NCBI RefSeq assembly: GCF_037977235.1
Contig: NZ_CP150276.1
Span: 1,178,001 to 1,242,000 of the forward strand
Direction of reading: 5' to 3'
Source: Paenibacillus sp. FSL K6-0276
GTDB lineage: Bacteria; Bacillota; Bacilli; Paenibacillales; Paenibacillaceae
DNA length: 64,000 nucleotides
In this document: in pieces, positions 26,134 through 34,501 of the stretch
Layout: each line of letters begins with the position of its first letter
Position numbering within the stretch: the stretch's first letter is position 1
Made by a program: the position numbers and the translations under genes
The notes under the pieces: generated by a model
Seen by the model: the letters and a program-made list of their open reading frames with translations, nothing else
The model's database searches: none
Told to the model about the DNA's origin: nothing

Positions 26134-26940
26134 TTAGATATAACCCATTATAATGCCGGCAGTTTCTTCTATAGCTTTGTCGGTAATATCGATTACAGGA
26201 CAGCCTAGCTTATTGAACAGAGAAGAGGCATATTGCATCTCCTCTGTGATCCGCTCCAGACTTGCATATTGGGAGCCAGTCGGTAACCCCAGCACCTTCA
26301 GCCGTTCGGAGCGAATCTTCAGCATGCACTCCGGTTTCATGGTTAGTCCGATCAGTCGGTTCGGCGGCAAGCTTAACAGCTCTTGCGGAGGAGCAATTTC
26401 TGGAATAATCGGATAGTTAACGACCTTCTTCCCCCGATGGGCCAAAAAGATACTAAGCGGTGTCTTCGAGGTACGGGACATTCCTAGCAGAACGATATCG
26501 GCTTTTAGCATAGCGCCGAGATCGCGGCCATCATCACAGGCAACAGTGAATTCGATAGCCTCCATGCGGCGGAAGTAGTTCTCATCAAGCTGGTGCAATA
26601 GACCCGGCCGCTGCTGTGGAGCATCGTCAAACGTATCGATGAAAGCTTGCATCATGGGGCCCATGATATCTACGATACGAAGGTCAAGTCGTACAGCCTC
26701 TTCTTTAATCATTTCTCTTAGCTCCGGCTGCACCAGTGTATAGACGACAAAACCTTGATGCTGGGCGGCTTCTTCCATAAGCTTCCGGAGCTCATCTTCA
26801 TGTCTAATGTTCCCGTATCTTTTGATGGTGATCTGCTGATTCTGGAATTGGTGAATGACGGCCTGCACGACAGCTTCCGCCGTATCTCCTATAGAATCTG
26901 AGCATATCGTTATTAGGTTGGAAGATTGCTCGATGCTCAT
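26134..26940 (-). CDS. ppsR: Pyruvate phosphate dikinase / PEP synthase regulatory protein (PSRP, YqfL)
   Basis: 268 residues, DUF299. The N-terminus ITICSDSIGDTAEAVVQA and the nucleotide-loop GMSRTSKTPLSIFLAHRG (about 153-170) are diagnostic. It is a bifunctional ADP-dependent kinase and phosphate-dependent phosphorylase acting on pyruvate dikinase or PEP synthase. In B. subtilis the gene (yqfL) follows ccpN, as here. GGAGG precedes the ATG. No dikinase gene is in the window. Confidence 0.93.
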   Translation of the reverse strand: MSIEQSSNLITICSDSIGDTAEAVVQAVIHQFQNQQITIKRYGNIRHEDELRKLMEEAAQHQGFVVYTLVQPELREMIKEEAVRLDLRIVDIMGPMMQAFIDTFDDAPQQRPGLLHQLDENYFRRMEAIEFTVACDDGRDLGAMLKADIVLLGMSRTSKTPLSIFLAHRGKKVVNYPIIPEIAPPQELLSLPPNRLIGLTMKPECMLKIRSERLKVLGLPTGSQYASLERITEEMQYASSLFNKLGCPVIDITDKAIEETAGIIMGYI

Positions 26941-26952
26941 GAATTCCTCCTG

Positions 26953-27633
26953 TTATCCTTTGGCTTCAACTTCGAGGAGAAGTTTTACGATAGCAGTTTT
27001 CGTCAAACGTCCTATGACATCCAGTTTCGTACCACTGTCTTCAGTGGCGCTGGGAACAACTACCGGTAAACTATCTACCTCGTGAAAAATCATTTTATGT
27101 GCGGCATCAAGCACCGTCTCATCTGGTGAAGTTGTGACTACTTTGGGCTGGCGTGTCATGACCATGCTTACGGGCATGGAGACAGCACCCGGATTGCCAA
27201 GGGTTACCTTTAGGAAATCCTTACGTGAAGCAACACCGGTGAGCTTGCCCTCTTCATCACAAATAATAAGGGTGCCAACATCTTGTAGAAACAGCGTAAC
27301 TACAGCATCTTGAACCGTAGTAGTCTCACGGATAATAATAGGCACACTTTGAATCTCTTTAACCTTTGTCTCTTGCAATAAATAATTGCTTCCCAGACGA
27401 TTGGATGATTTGAGTCCCGGGAAGTAATCGACTTTAGGTTTAGCATCGATATATTTGAGCATAACCAGAACAGAGAGATCGGAGCGAATCGTTGGCCGTG
27501 TTAAATTCAGACATTCGGCAATCTGTTCGCCGGTAATCGGAGCTCTTTTGTTCACAATATCAATGATTTCTAGTTGACGTGATGTCAGTTCGATCGCAAT
27601 TCCCTCCACTTCAGATAAAAAGGCATTCCTCAA
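26953..27633 (-). CDS. ccpN: CcpN-type repressor of gluconeogenic genes (HTH plus CBS pair)
   Basis: A winged helix (ELTSRQLEIIDIVNKRAP then CLNLTRPTIRSDLSVLVM) is followed by two CBS domains (about 80-220) that would sense ATP/ADP. B. subtilis CcpN represses gapB and pckA in glucose. The start is unclear. The open frame begins at TTG 27633, whose first bases belong to a repeat copy and which lacks a ribosome site. The only good site, GGAGGG, lies 7 nt before an in-frame ATC some 39 nt inside. Family homology starts about there. Confidence 0.9.
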   Translation of the reverse strand: MRNAFLSEVEGIAIELTSRQLEIIDIVNKRAPITGEQIAECLNLTRPTIRSDLSVLVMLKYIDAKPKVDYFPGLKSSNRLGSNYLLQETKVKEIQSVPIIIRETTTVQDAVVTLFLQDVGTLIICDEEGKLTGVASRKDFLKVTLGNPGAVSMPVSMVMTRQPKVVTTSPDETVLDAAHKMIFHEVDSLPVVVPSATEDSGTKLDVIGRLTKTAIVKLLLEVEAKG

Positions 27634-27674
27634 CGCTTACCGTCTTTTAGGGACGCCGAAGGCGTTTTTGCTTG
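27632..27674 (+). repeat. Two-hairpin dispersed repeat, 3' half copy
   Basis: AACGCTTACCGTCTTTTAGG then GACGCCGAAGGCG...GCTTG matches the 3' half of 46921-47000. It keeps both hairpins (the first partly by G-T pairs). It spans the junction of two minus-strand genes and encodes the end of the EamA protein. Confidence 0.75.
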
Positions 27675-28587
27675 ACGCAGAAGTGCTGATCCTACGCTTT
27701 AGCATTAATTGCTTCAAGGCGTCAGCGTTGACCAGGATGGTCCCAGCAATAATGGTGAATACACCGAGGATCGTAACCCAATTCACGGCCTCATTATAAA
27801 AGAAAAAGCCAACCCCTACGGCAATCGGTGGAGAGATATAGAGCCAGGTAGAAGGAAACACAGGATTTGTCTTAGCGACGAGCCAGTAGAACAACGAATG
27901 ACCGACCATTGAGCCGATTACGATCAGATAAAGCAGTGAACCTGCAGTCTCGTAAGAGAGGAGAAACTCAGGATGTACATTTTCGGTGGCTAAGGAAAGA
28001 ATGAATAACAACACTCCACCATACATCATTTGGGCTGCATTTAGTGCGATTGGGGAGACCTCAGGCATACTATTGATTACTTTTTTAGAATAAATCGCAC
28101 CTACCGCGTAACAGCATTCCCCAATGAGGACAGCTGTGCAGCCGATGAGCCATAACGGTGAAATATCAACGACAAGATTAGGAAGAACGAGCAGCAGTAC
28201 GCCAGTCAATCCGATGATACAACCATATAGGGAGATGGCAGGTGCTTTTTGACGAAGAATAGAGGTTTGGAGCAACAGAATCATGATCGGACCAGTGGCA
28301 GAGAGTACGGCTGCAAGCCCAGAAGATACATATTGTTCAGCCCAGTAGAGACCTGCAAAGGTTCCGAAGGTCAGCGCAAACCCAGTGAAGAGCATTTCTT
28401 TGCGCAGGAGTAGGGAGAAGCTAGCCTTGCGTTTCCAGACCATCCATATAAATAGAACAGCGCCCGCAACAAAAAAACGTAAGCCTGCTGAGAAGAAGGG
28501 CGGCGCACCGGCATCCACACCGATTTTGATTGCTAGAAAGGTCGTGCCAAAAATCAGACATACAAGAGCGTAAGCAAATAAGATCAT
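27637..28587 (-). CDS. EamA/DMT family transporter
   Basis: 316 residues, ten membrane helices in two EamA halves (LIFGTTFLAIKIGVDAG near the start; IGLTGVLLL at mid-protein). Members export amino acids or metabolites. The start is ATG 28587 with AAAGGGG upstream; the open frame runs on to 28848, but that part is non-hydrophobic and lies across the divergent promoter. The last eleven codons (SKNAFGVPKRR) come from a repeat copy. It diverges from a MocR regulator, its likely controller. Confidence 0.87.
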   Translation of the reverse strand: MILFAYALVCLIFGTTFLAIKIGVDAGAPPFFSAGLRFFVAGAVLFIWMVWKRKASFSLLLRKEMLFTGFALTFGTFAGLYWAEQYVSSGLAAVLSATGPIMILLLQTSILRQKAPAISLYGCIIGLTGVLLLVLPNLVVDISPLWLIGCTAVLIGECCYAVGAIYSKKVINSMPEVSPIALNAAQMMYGGVLLFILSLATENVHPEFLLSYETAGSLLYLIVIGSMVGHSLFYWLVAKTNPVFPSTWLYISPPIAVGVGFFFYNEAVNWVTILGVFTIIAGTILVNADALKQLMLKRRISTSASSKNAFGVPKRR

Positions 28588-28751
28588 TATGAGGTCCCCT
28601 TTAATGTGTTTATATAGCCAATATTGAAGCATGCTGTTAATCATATAGGGGAGAACACAGAACAGATTATGTAGAGTAGAACAGATCAATTCGGAAATCG
28701 TGTACAATACTGTAAATAGGATTAGGATGTTCGGAGAGGAGTTGCAGTGAG

Positions 28752-30161
28752 GTGAAAAAGTCAGCGGGTGTGGAGCATAATCATCCCTTGTTTCGGCAGG
28801 TATATGAATTTCTGGTGAATCGCATGGAGCGAGGAGAGTGGGGGGCACATGATAAGCTTCCTTCTATACGGCTGCTGGCTGAGGAATTGAAGGTACACCG
28901 ACTGACGGTATTCAAAGCGTATAGAATGCTGACGGAGGATGGAAAAGTTTATGTAAAAGATAAATCAGGTTATTACATGTCGCCAGAAAGCCTGCTTCCT
29001 ACTGTAGAAGAGGGCGCAGCAGTGTCTGCCTATGCGCTCACTAATCCTCTTTCGGATATACAGAGAGTGCCTGCTAAGTATCAGTTCTCGCAAGCGCTGA
29101 TTGATCCGGGCCTCTTGCCGAATCTTTTTCTATCTGACTATGTCAAAAAAGTGTTCGATTTATATCCCAAGGTAATGGGGACGTACTCTTCGGTTCAGGG
29201 GGATGCCGAGCTACGAGAGACGCTAAGTCGTCATTTTCGGAAGAAACATCGGCTACAGCTATCCTCAGAAGAGCTGCTTATCACTTCGGGTGCGCAGCAG
29301 GCGATCAATCTGATTGCACGAATTGTACTCGGGCCTATGGACACAGTACTTGTGGAGCGACCAACCTACAGTGTGGCTATGGATGTTTTTCGCCGGGAGG
29401 GGGCGAGGCTAGTTCCGGTTGAGATTACTCCGACAGGTTATGATTTAGAAAAGGTAGAAGCTTTGATGAAAAAGCATAGGCCACGCATGTTCTATATCAA
29501 TCCGACCCATCATAATCCAACTGGATATACGGTGCCAGCGCAGCAACGCAAACTGTTGGTAGAGCTGGCCGAACGTTATCGCTGTCTGTTGGTCGAAGAT
29601 GATCCGTTCCGCGATATGTATTTTGAAGAGGAGCCACCGCCGCCTTTTTTTGCTTACGATACCGAGGGTTGGGTGATCTATATTAGCAGCTTCAGTAAAT
29701 ATGTGGCCCCAGGCTTACGGATCTGTGCGGTGGCTTGCCGATATCCGTTTATGGAGCGCTTGATCACGGCCAAATCACTCGCGGACAATGGTACTCCGCT
29801 GCTCAACCAGAAAATATTCCTACATTACTATACTTCACGACGCTTGCAGCAGCACCTTGGTAAGCTACGCATTGCGCTTCAGGTGCATAAGGAAATCGTA
29901 GAGGAGGAGTTGGCTGCGACTGGGTGGGAGTGGAAGCCTCCGCAAGGTGGATTAAATCTATGGGTGAAGCTGCCGGACCATCTTTCGGTGGATAGGTTAT
30001 TTGCATCAAGTATCGCGCAGTCGATCGCCTTTGTTCCTGGGGAGCTGTTTGATCCGCTCGGGGAGATGAAGTCGAGGATTCGAATAAGCTACTCCTTCGC
30101 AAGTGAAGGGGTGCTGCGTGAAGGAATCCAGCGGTTGATTGCAATCGCTCGAGGGTTATGA
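28752..30161 (+). CDS. MocR/GntR family regulator with aminotransferase-like domain
   Basis: 469 residues. The N-terminal GntR winged helix (HDKLPSIRLLAEELKVHRLTV, about 32-52) is joined to a class I aminotransferase fold (about 100-465). That fold has the PLP lysine region ISSFSKYVAPGLRI (about 313-326) and the YINPTHHNPTGY substrate loop (about 246-257). MocR proteins use PLP-bound amino compounds as effectors. GTG 28752 has AGAGGAG 10 nt upstream. It is divergent from the EamA exporter gene, a common regulator-transporter pair. Confidence 0.92.
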   Translation: MKKSAGVEHNHPLFRQVYEFLVNRMERGEWGAHDKLPSIRLLAEELKVHRLTVFKAYRMLTEDGKVYVKDKSGYYMSPESLLPTVEEGAAVSAYALTNPLSDIQRVPAKYQFSQALIDPGLLPNLFLSDYVKKVFDLYPKVMGTYSSVQGDAELRETLSRHFRKKHRLQLSSEELLITSGAQQAINLIARIVLGPMDTVLVERPTYSVAMDVFRREGARLVPVEITPTGYDLEKVEALMKKHRPRMFYINPTHHNPTGYTVPAQQRKLLVELAERYRCLLVEDDPFRDMYFEEEPPPPFFAYDTEGWVIYISSFSKYVAPGLRICAVACRYPFMERLITAKSLADNGTPLLNQKIFLHYYTSRRLQQHLGKLRIALQVHKEIVEEELAATGWEWKPPQGGLNLWVKLPDHLSVDRLFASSIAQSIAFVPGELFDPLGEMKSRIRISYSFASEGVLREGIQRLIAIARGL

Positions 30162-30294
30162 GTAGGTACAGTAGACATGAGGGATTAATGAAGACCAATT
30201 CGGACGGAATTTACTAGACTTGTATAACTACTTTGGAAATTGCTGTAACACTTTCTCCTTCTATTCCGTCTGTAGGGTAAAGAAGGAGGTTATT

Positions 30295-30975
30295 ATGATG
30301 TTTAAGGCCAATTTCCGCAATCCACTAATGATGTTCCTAAGTATAACGCTAATATTTATGGCCTTGCTAACGGTGCGCCCCTCCGTTACTTATGCGTGTT
30401 CCTGTGTTGTACCTGCGGAGCCACTTGAGGCGCTGGAGTCAAGTTCAGCCGTCTTTATTGGGAAAGTAGTGGACATAAAGGAGCCAAAGGGGACTATAAT
30501 CTCATCCGCGGATCCAGTAAAAGTAACCTTTGACGTCGATTCAAGCTGGAAAGGGGTTAAGGGGAATAAAGTTACATTGACCACTGCTTTATCGTCTGCC
30601 AGCTGCGGTTTTGAATTCGTGGAAGGGGAAAGTTATATCGTCTATGCTTATGCTAGTGACGAAGGGGACTCAGGTAAACTAGTGGCCAGTTTATGCAGTC
30701 GAACGAAGTTACTTGCTTCGGCATCGGAGGATCTGAAAAAGCTTGGACCTAGTATATCGGCAGGGTCACCCACAGCTTCTCCGGAGGTAACATCGAATAC
30801 TTCACCAAAATCAGGAGCTGGGAGTAATGAGTCTGATCTAACGGGGAAACCAGCTGAGGACAACGATTCCTTTCCACTTGTTAATGTGGGGATCAGTGGA
30901 GTAATTATCGTTCTGATAGCTATAGTTGGTGCTGTGTTGTACCGTCGTAGAAATGGTGGAACGCGAAAGAAATGA
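30295..30975 (+). CDS. Surface-anchored TIMP/NTR-like protein
   Basis: 226 residues. A signal peptide (about 1-33) ends before ACSCVVP, the cysteine-rich opening of tissue-inhibitor-of-metalloproteinase/netrin-like modules; further Cys at ASCGF and SLCSR could pair with it. A Ser/Thr/Pro-rich linker (about 150-190) leads to one membrane helix (VGISGVIIVLIAIVGAVLY) and a basic RRRNGGTRKK tail, so the domain faces outwards. AAGGAGG precedes ATG 30295; an earlier in-frame ATG at 30220 gives no signal peptide. Function unknown; protease inhibition is only a fold-based guess. Confidence 0.78.
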   Translation: MMFKANFRNPLMMFLSITLIFMALLTVRPSVTYACSCVVPAEPLEALESSSAVFIGKVVDIKEPKGTIISSADPVKVTFDVDSSWKGVKGNKVTLTTALSSASCGFEFVEGESYIVYAYASDEGDSGKLVASLCSRTKLLASASEDLKKLGPSISAGSPTASPEVTSNTSPKSGAGSNESDLTGKPAEDNDSFPLVNVGISGVIIVLIAIVGAVLYRRRNGGTRKK

Positions 30976-30985
30976 TGATGTAATG

Positions 30986-31026
30986 AAGCGGTCGCCCGGG
31001 AGTTATTCGGGCGACCGCTTATTTGT
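30986..31026 (+). terminator. Strong intrinsic terminator
   Basis: AAGCGGTCGCCCG pairs with CGGGCGACCGCTT, then ATTTGTTT. Confidence 0.9.
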
Positions 31027-31046
31027 TTGACCTTAAGTATCATCAA

Positions 31047-31236
31047 TAATTAGGGAAATCCTCCCTGTAATTTATCTTGTTTTACTCGATATCATCAATA
31101 TTCAGGGAAATCCTCCATGTAAATCTTCGGGAATTGCCCGTTTTGGTAATAATCCACTAGTTTATAGGGAGAAATTCCGCAAAAAGTTCAATGTGCTCTT
31201 TTAAGGTCCGAATTATAGGGAGAATTCCCTTAAACT
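31047..31236. repeat. Four-palindrome array B
   Basis: Same hairpin family as array A. Centres are at 31059, 31111, 31173 and about 31223.5 (52, 62, about 50 bp). Units 1-2 face one way, 3-4 the other. Units 2 and 3 have decayed right arms (TCCAT, TCCGC). Confidence 0.8.
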
Positions 31237-31294
31237 TAGTTTCAAGTGGGCCAGAATTCTGTGAAATGAGGTGAATTTAGGCCGTAAGCCTACA

Positions 31295-32704
31295 TCACAC
31301 CCACCCGAACAACCGAGCAAGCTGAGCGACGGCGAAGGTAACCCCGATGGCAATGCCGAGCGGGATGACAGCTGAGAGAACAGCCCACTTCATGCTTTTC
31401 GTTTCCTTGTAAATGTTCACGAGTGTGGTGCCGCAAGGATAGTGGAGCAGGGAGAATAACATCATATTAAGTGCAGTCAGCCAAGTCCAGCCGTGTGATA
31501 GAAAGACATCTTTGATGCTTCCAAGACTGTCGATATCGACCATAGCTCCTGAGGACATATAGCCCATAAGCAGGATGGGCAGTACGATTTCATTCGCGGG
31601 AAGTCCGAGAATAAAGGCCATGATGATAAAACCATCCATGCCGAGCAGTTGTGCAAATGGGTCGAAGAATGCAGCCATATGATTCAGGACAGAATCTCCG
31701 CCAATAAACAGGTTGCCTAAGATCCAGGTGATAATCCCAGCAGGGGCAGCAATAACGATTGCCCGAGTAAGTACGTTTAGGGACTTATCTTTGGAGGAAA
31801 TAAGTATGGTTTTCCAAATTTGCGGCCGGCGATAGGGTGGGAGCTCCAGGGTGTAATGTGTTGGAACACCGCGCAGCGCTGTTTTGGACATGACCCAGGA
31901 AACCGTCAGGGTAACAACGATGCCGATTAGCACCATCCCCATGAGTACAGAGGCGGTTGTAAGTGAACGGAGTGCGCCTGTCGTAGCAGCTCCTGCCATG
32001 AATAAAGAAGACAATAGAATCAATGTCGGCCAGCGGCCGTTACATGGAACGAAATTGTTGGTTAGGATCGCGAGCATCCGTTCACGCGGCGATTCGATGA
32101 TTCTTGTGGAGAGGATCGCGGCGGCATTACAGCCGAAACCCATGGACATGGTCAAAGCTTGTTTGCCGTGACCTCCTGATTTTTTAAACAACCGGTCCAT
32201 GTTAAAAGCAACCCTCGGCAGATACCCGAAATTCTCAAGTAGCGCAAACACTGGGAAAAATATCATCATTGGCGGCAGCATGACGCTGATTACCCATGAG
32301 GTTCCTCGATATAATCCGAGAACAAGCACGCCGTGTAGCCAAGCTGGGGCATTGATAGCCTCGAATCCGGCAGTCAGATAACCTTCAATGAAGCCGAAGA
32401 AAGTAGCAAGCCAGCTTGAAGGATAGTTGGCTCCGGCAATCGTAATCCAGAACACAATACCGAGGATGGCGAGCATAATGGGGAATCCCCATATTTTGGA
32501 GGTTAGGATATTATCGAGTTTATAAGTGCTGTTGAGCTTCTTCTTATCTTGATAAGTGACTGCATCTCCGCATATGCCTGCGGATACGCCATAAATGCCG
32601 CTGACAATCTCATCACGTATCGCTCCGCCGTCAGCGAGCTTCTTCGCTGTGGACAGCAAGGAATCTAGAGGATCTAATCCTTTAGTGATATGCGGTGACT
32701 CCAT
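31295..32704 (-). CDS. feoB: FeoB membrane (Gate/nucleoside-recognition) part, split FeoB
   Basis: 469 residues with about 8-10 membrane segments. It corresponds to the C-terminal two-thirds of FeoB: the GSSWVI-type region appears as GLYRGTSWVISVMLPPMMIFFPVFALLE (here split: GLYRGTSWVIS and MLPPMMIFFPVF), then MGFGCNAAAI and VPCNGRWPT. These carry the conserved Cys and Gly of the ferrous-iron pore. GGAGGT lies 8 nt before ATG 32704, and the gene overlaps the G-domain gene by 23 nt, so it is translated as its own chain. With FeoA and the G-domain it imports ferrous iron. Confidence 0.9.
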   Translation of the reverse strand: MESPHITKGLDPLDSLLSTAKKLADGGAIRDEIVSGIYGVSAGICGDAVTYQDKKKLNSTYKLDNILTSKIWGFPIMLAILGIVFWITIAGANYPSSWLATFFGFIEGYLTAGFEAINAPAWLHGVLVLGLYRGTSWVISVMLPPMMIFFPVFALLENFGYLPRVAFNMDRLFKKSGGHGKQALTMSMGFGCNAAAILSTRIIESPRERMLAILTNNFVPCNGRWPTLILLSSLFMAGAATTGALRSLTTASVLMGMVLIGIVVTLTVSWVMSKTALRGVPTHYTLELPPYRRPQIWKTILISSKDKSLNVLTRAIVIAAPAGIITWILGNLFIGGDSVLNHMAAFFDPFAQLLGMDGFIIMAFILGLPANEIVLPILLMGYMSSGAMVDIDSLGSIKDVFLSHGWTWLTALNMMLFSLLHYPCGTTLVNIYKETKSMKWAVLSAVIPLGIAIGVTFAVAQLARLFGWV

Positions 32705-33413
32705 GACCGATGACCTCCTTTGCTTCAGGTAAATCTTTATTCTTCATATTCTCTTTAAGCGAAGTTAGCAGGCTGTCATCACCGTCGAGCAGGCGCAGTG
32801 CAATCCAGCGAGCCGGATATTTGGTGCCGATGGTTTGTTCTACCAGTGGTGTAAGCTCTGCAATTCCTCGTTCGATCTCCTCATTGTAAGTAATACGTAG
32901 TGGTTGTGCAGTGAATGCGCCTGTAGCGACTCGCTCCACCTGATCCAATAACGATTCAATACCGATTTTATTTCGAGCCGATATCGCAACGACAGGCACG
33001 CCGAGACGTTTGGAGATGCGCTTCAGGTTGATGTCGATACCTAGTTTACGGGCTTCATCAATGAGGTTGATGCAGACAACAGCCCTTCCGGTAATCTCCA
33101 GCACTTGCAAGGCAAGGTTAAGATTGCGTTCTAGCGAAGTAGCGTCAAGCACTACTAGCGTAACGTCGGGCTGTTCAAAAATAATATAATCTCTAGCCGC
33201 TTCTTCATCAGCGGAATTCGAGTACAGGGAGTACGTACCTGGGAGATCTACTGCGCGGTACGAATGTTCTTTGTGCTTGAACTCACCTTCGGCAGTAATG
33301 ACGGTTTTACCTGCCCAGTTTCCAGTATGCTGGCGCATTCCGGTTAGCAGATTGAATAGCGTGCTTTTGCCAGTGTTAGGATTGCCTGCAAAAGCGACTG
33401 TGAAATGACTCAT
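32682..33413 (-). CDS. feoB: FeoB GTPase domain, split FeoB
   Basis: 243 residues. G1 GNPNTGKST (10-18), G3 DLPGTYSL (about 57-64), G4 NLID (about 116-119) and G5-like SARN (about 148) mark the FeoB small GTPase, followed by the helical GDI-like domain. It stops before any membrane helix. In most bacteria it is fused to the pore; here the pore is the next gene. It overlaps feoA by 4 nt (ATGA). It gates ferrous-iron uptake. Confidence 0.92.
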   Translation of the reverse strand: MSHFTVAFAGNPNTGKSTLFNLLTGMRQHTGNWAGKTVITAEGEFKHKEHSYRAVDLPGTYSLYSNSADEEAARDYIIFEQPDVTLVVLDATSLERNLNLALQVLEITGRAVVCINLIDEARKLGIDINLKRISKRLGVPVVAISARNKIGIESLLDQVERVATGAFTAQPLRITYNEEIERGIAELTPLVEQTIGTKYPARWIALRLLDGDDSLLTSLKENMKNKDLPEAKEVIGHGVTAYH

Positions 33414-33664
33414 GCTTCTACACCTCCGATTAATTCACCAAAAATTAAAGAGCTTTCTTCTCTACGCAGAGCAATGGTCGTGTTGCATACTCGAAAGGCT
33501 ATAGGATCTCCTAATGGACTGCGTCGCAACACCTCTACGGCATTACCGACTACAAACCCAAGGTCCAGTAATCTTCTTCTAAGTACACCCTGAACTTCAA
33601 TGCCGCTGATTCGCAGCGTGCTGCCTTTAGCCGCTTCTGATAATGGAATACTAGTTCCAGACAT
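33410..33664 (-). CDS. feoA: FeoA family protein
   Basis: 84 residues, SH3-like beta barrel. The RRRLLDLGFVVGNAVEVLRRSP pattern (split here as RRRLLDLGFVVG and VEVLRRSPLGDP) and the end LRREESSLIFGE match FeoA. It binds the FeoB GTPase or pore on the cytoplasmic face. The start is ATG 33664 with AAGGGGA upstream. First gene of the feoA-feoB(G)-feoB(pore) operon. I found no convincing Fur box upstream. Confidence 0.9.
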   Translation of the reverse strand: MSGTSIPLSEAAKGSTLRISGIEVQGVLRRRLLDLGFVVGNAVEVLRRSPLGDPIAFRVCNTTIALRREESSLIFGELIGGVEA

Positions 33665-33820
33665 AAGATCCCCTTCTTTCATTTATCATATATTTGTATT
33701 TTTATGGTTTTTATTTTGTGCATTAGAACCTTTTTTGTAGTCTGACACAATATTAGTATATGTGAACAACTTTGTCCTTGCAACAAAAATGTTTCCCTAA
33801 GGCAAAATAAATTTAGGCAG

Positions 33821-33871
33821 AAAAAAAAGCCCCTGACGGAAAGAAGGCTTGTGCTCTCCGTCCGAGGGGCT
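33821..33871 (-). terminator. Terminator of the SRPBCC gene
   Basis: AGCCCCT and AGGGGCT enclose a CGGA/TCCG inner stem. On the minus strand eight T follow. The next upstream gene on that strand ends at 33938. Confidence 0.85.
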
Positions 33872-33937
33872 AAGGTTGAGTCTCATAAGCTTGTCTTTAA
33901 TTGGAACAGTCAAATCTAAGTTTAATTTGCCGTGAAG

Positions 33938-34396
33938 TTATGTCCAGCTGCCAAAATCAAGTGTACGTCCGGTCTCCACCAAGGTTTTAGTATTACTTAG
34001 AACCTGCCACCAAGCGCTGATGCTGCCAGCATATGAAGGATCATCAGGATGCCATTCATCGTGGATAAGCGTAAGCTTAGTAGTTCCACCCACCGGTTCA
34101 AGCAGCCAAGATATACGCGATTCATATCTTTCTGTACCCTTATGATAGGAGGGGCCGACCTTATGCGTGAAGCGCAATGCTTTTTGTGGAGTGAACTCCA
34201 GCAGAGTACCATATACATGTATCGTTTCATCGCCATCTGCACCGGGACCAATGTATTCCAGCAATTCGCCTTCTTTAAAGGTTGAATGGATTACGCTCCC
34301 GTAGTAAATCTGTTTAGTACCTTCCGGAGAGATCAAAGTCTCCCATACCTGCTCAGGTGTTCCGCCAATATAAAATTCATAGTGAAGTTCTTTCAT
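33938..34396 (-). CDS. SRPBCC (AHSA1/START-like) domain protein
   Basis: 152 residues, one hydrophobic-pocket domain. HYEFYIGGTPEQVWETLISPEGTKQ at the start is the AHSA1 pattern (split: IGGTPEQVWETLISPEG). Such proteins bind small ligands or chaperones; the role here is unknown. AAGGAGG lies 8 nt before ATG 34396. It follows the WYL regulator gene on the same strand, across a terminator, and may be a regulated partner. Confidence 0.82.
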   Translation of the reverse strand: MKELHYEFYIGGTPEQVWETLISPEGTKQIYYGSVIHSTFKEGELLEYIGPGADGDETIHVYGTLLEFTPQKALRFTHKVGPSYHKGTERYESRISWLLEPVGGTTKLTLIHDEWHPDDPSYAGSISAWWQVLSNTKTLVETGRTLDFGSWT

Positions 34397-34455
34397 TCGT
34401 AATTCCTCCTTGGTTTGTACTTTCATTTATTCCCTCAGACTCATTTACACTATAC

Positions 34456-34492
34456 AAAAAGATCACTGACAACTACGGTCAGTGATCCTAAA
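34456..34492 (-). terminator. Terminator of the WYL regulator gene
   Basis: GATCACTGAC/GTCAGTGATC stem; on the minus strand TTTTT follows. Confidence 0.85.
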
Positions 34493-34501
34493 AATAATAT
34501 C

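Larger units (their letters stand above)
30976..31294. other. Intergenic stretch: terminator plus array B
   Basis: Contains the terminator at 30986 and the palindrome array at 31047-31236; nothing else recognised. Confidence 0.6.

Noticed and set aside
28588-28848. N-terminal extension of the EamA protein
   Set aside because: The stretch is not membrane-like, covers the divergent promoter and start of the MocR gene, and a good start with ribosome site exists at 28587.
31295-33413. FeoB split considered as a frameshift pseudogene
   Set aside because: Each part has its own start codon and strong ribosome site, and domain ends are complete; split FeoB is a plausible natural form.
33665-33800. 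Search for a Fur box before feoA
   Set aside because: AT-rich but without a recognisable GATAATGATTATC-type inverted repeat; no site claimed.
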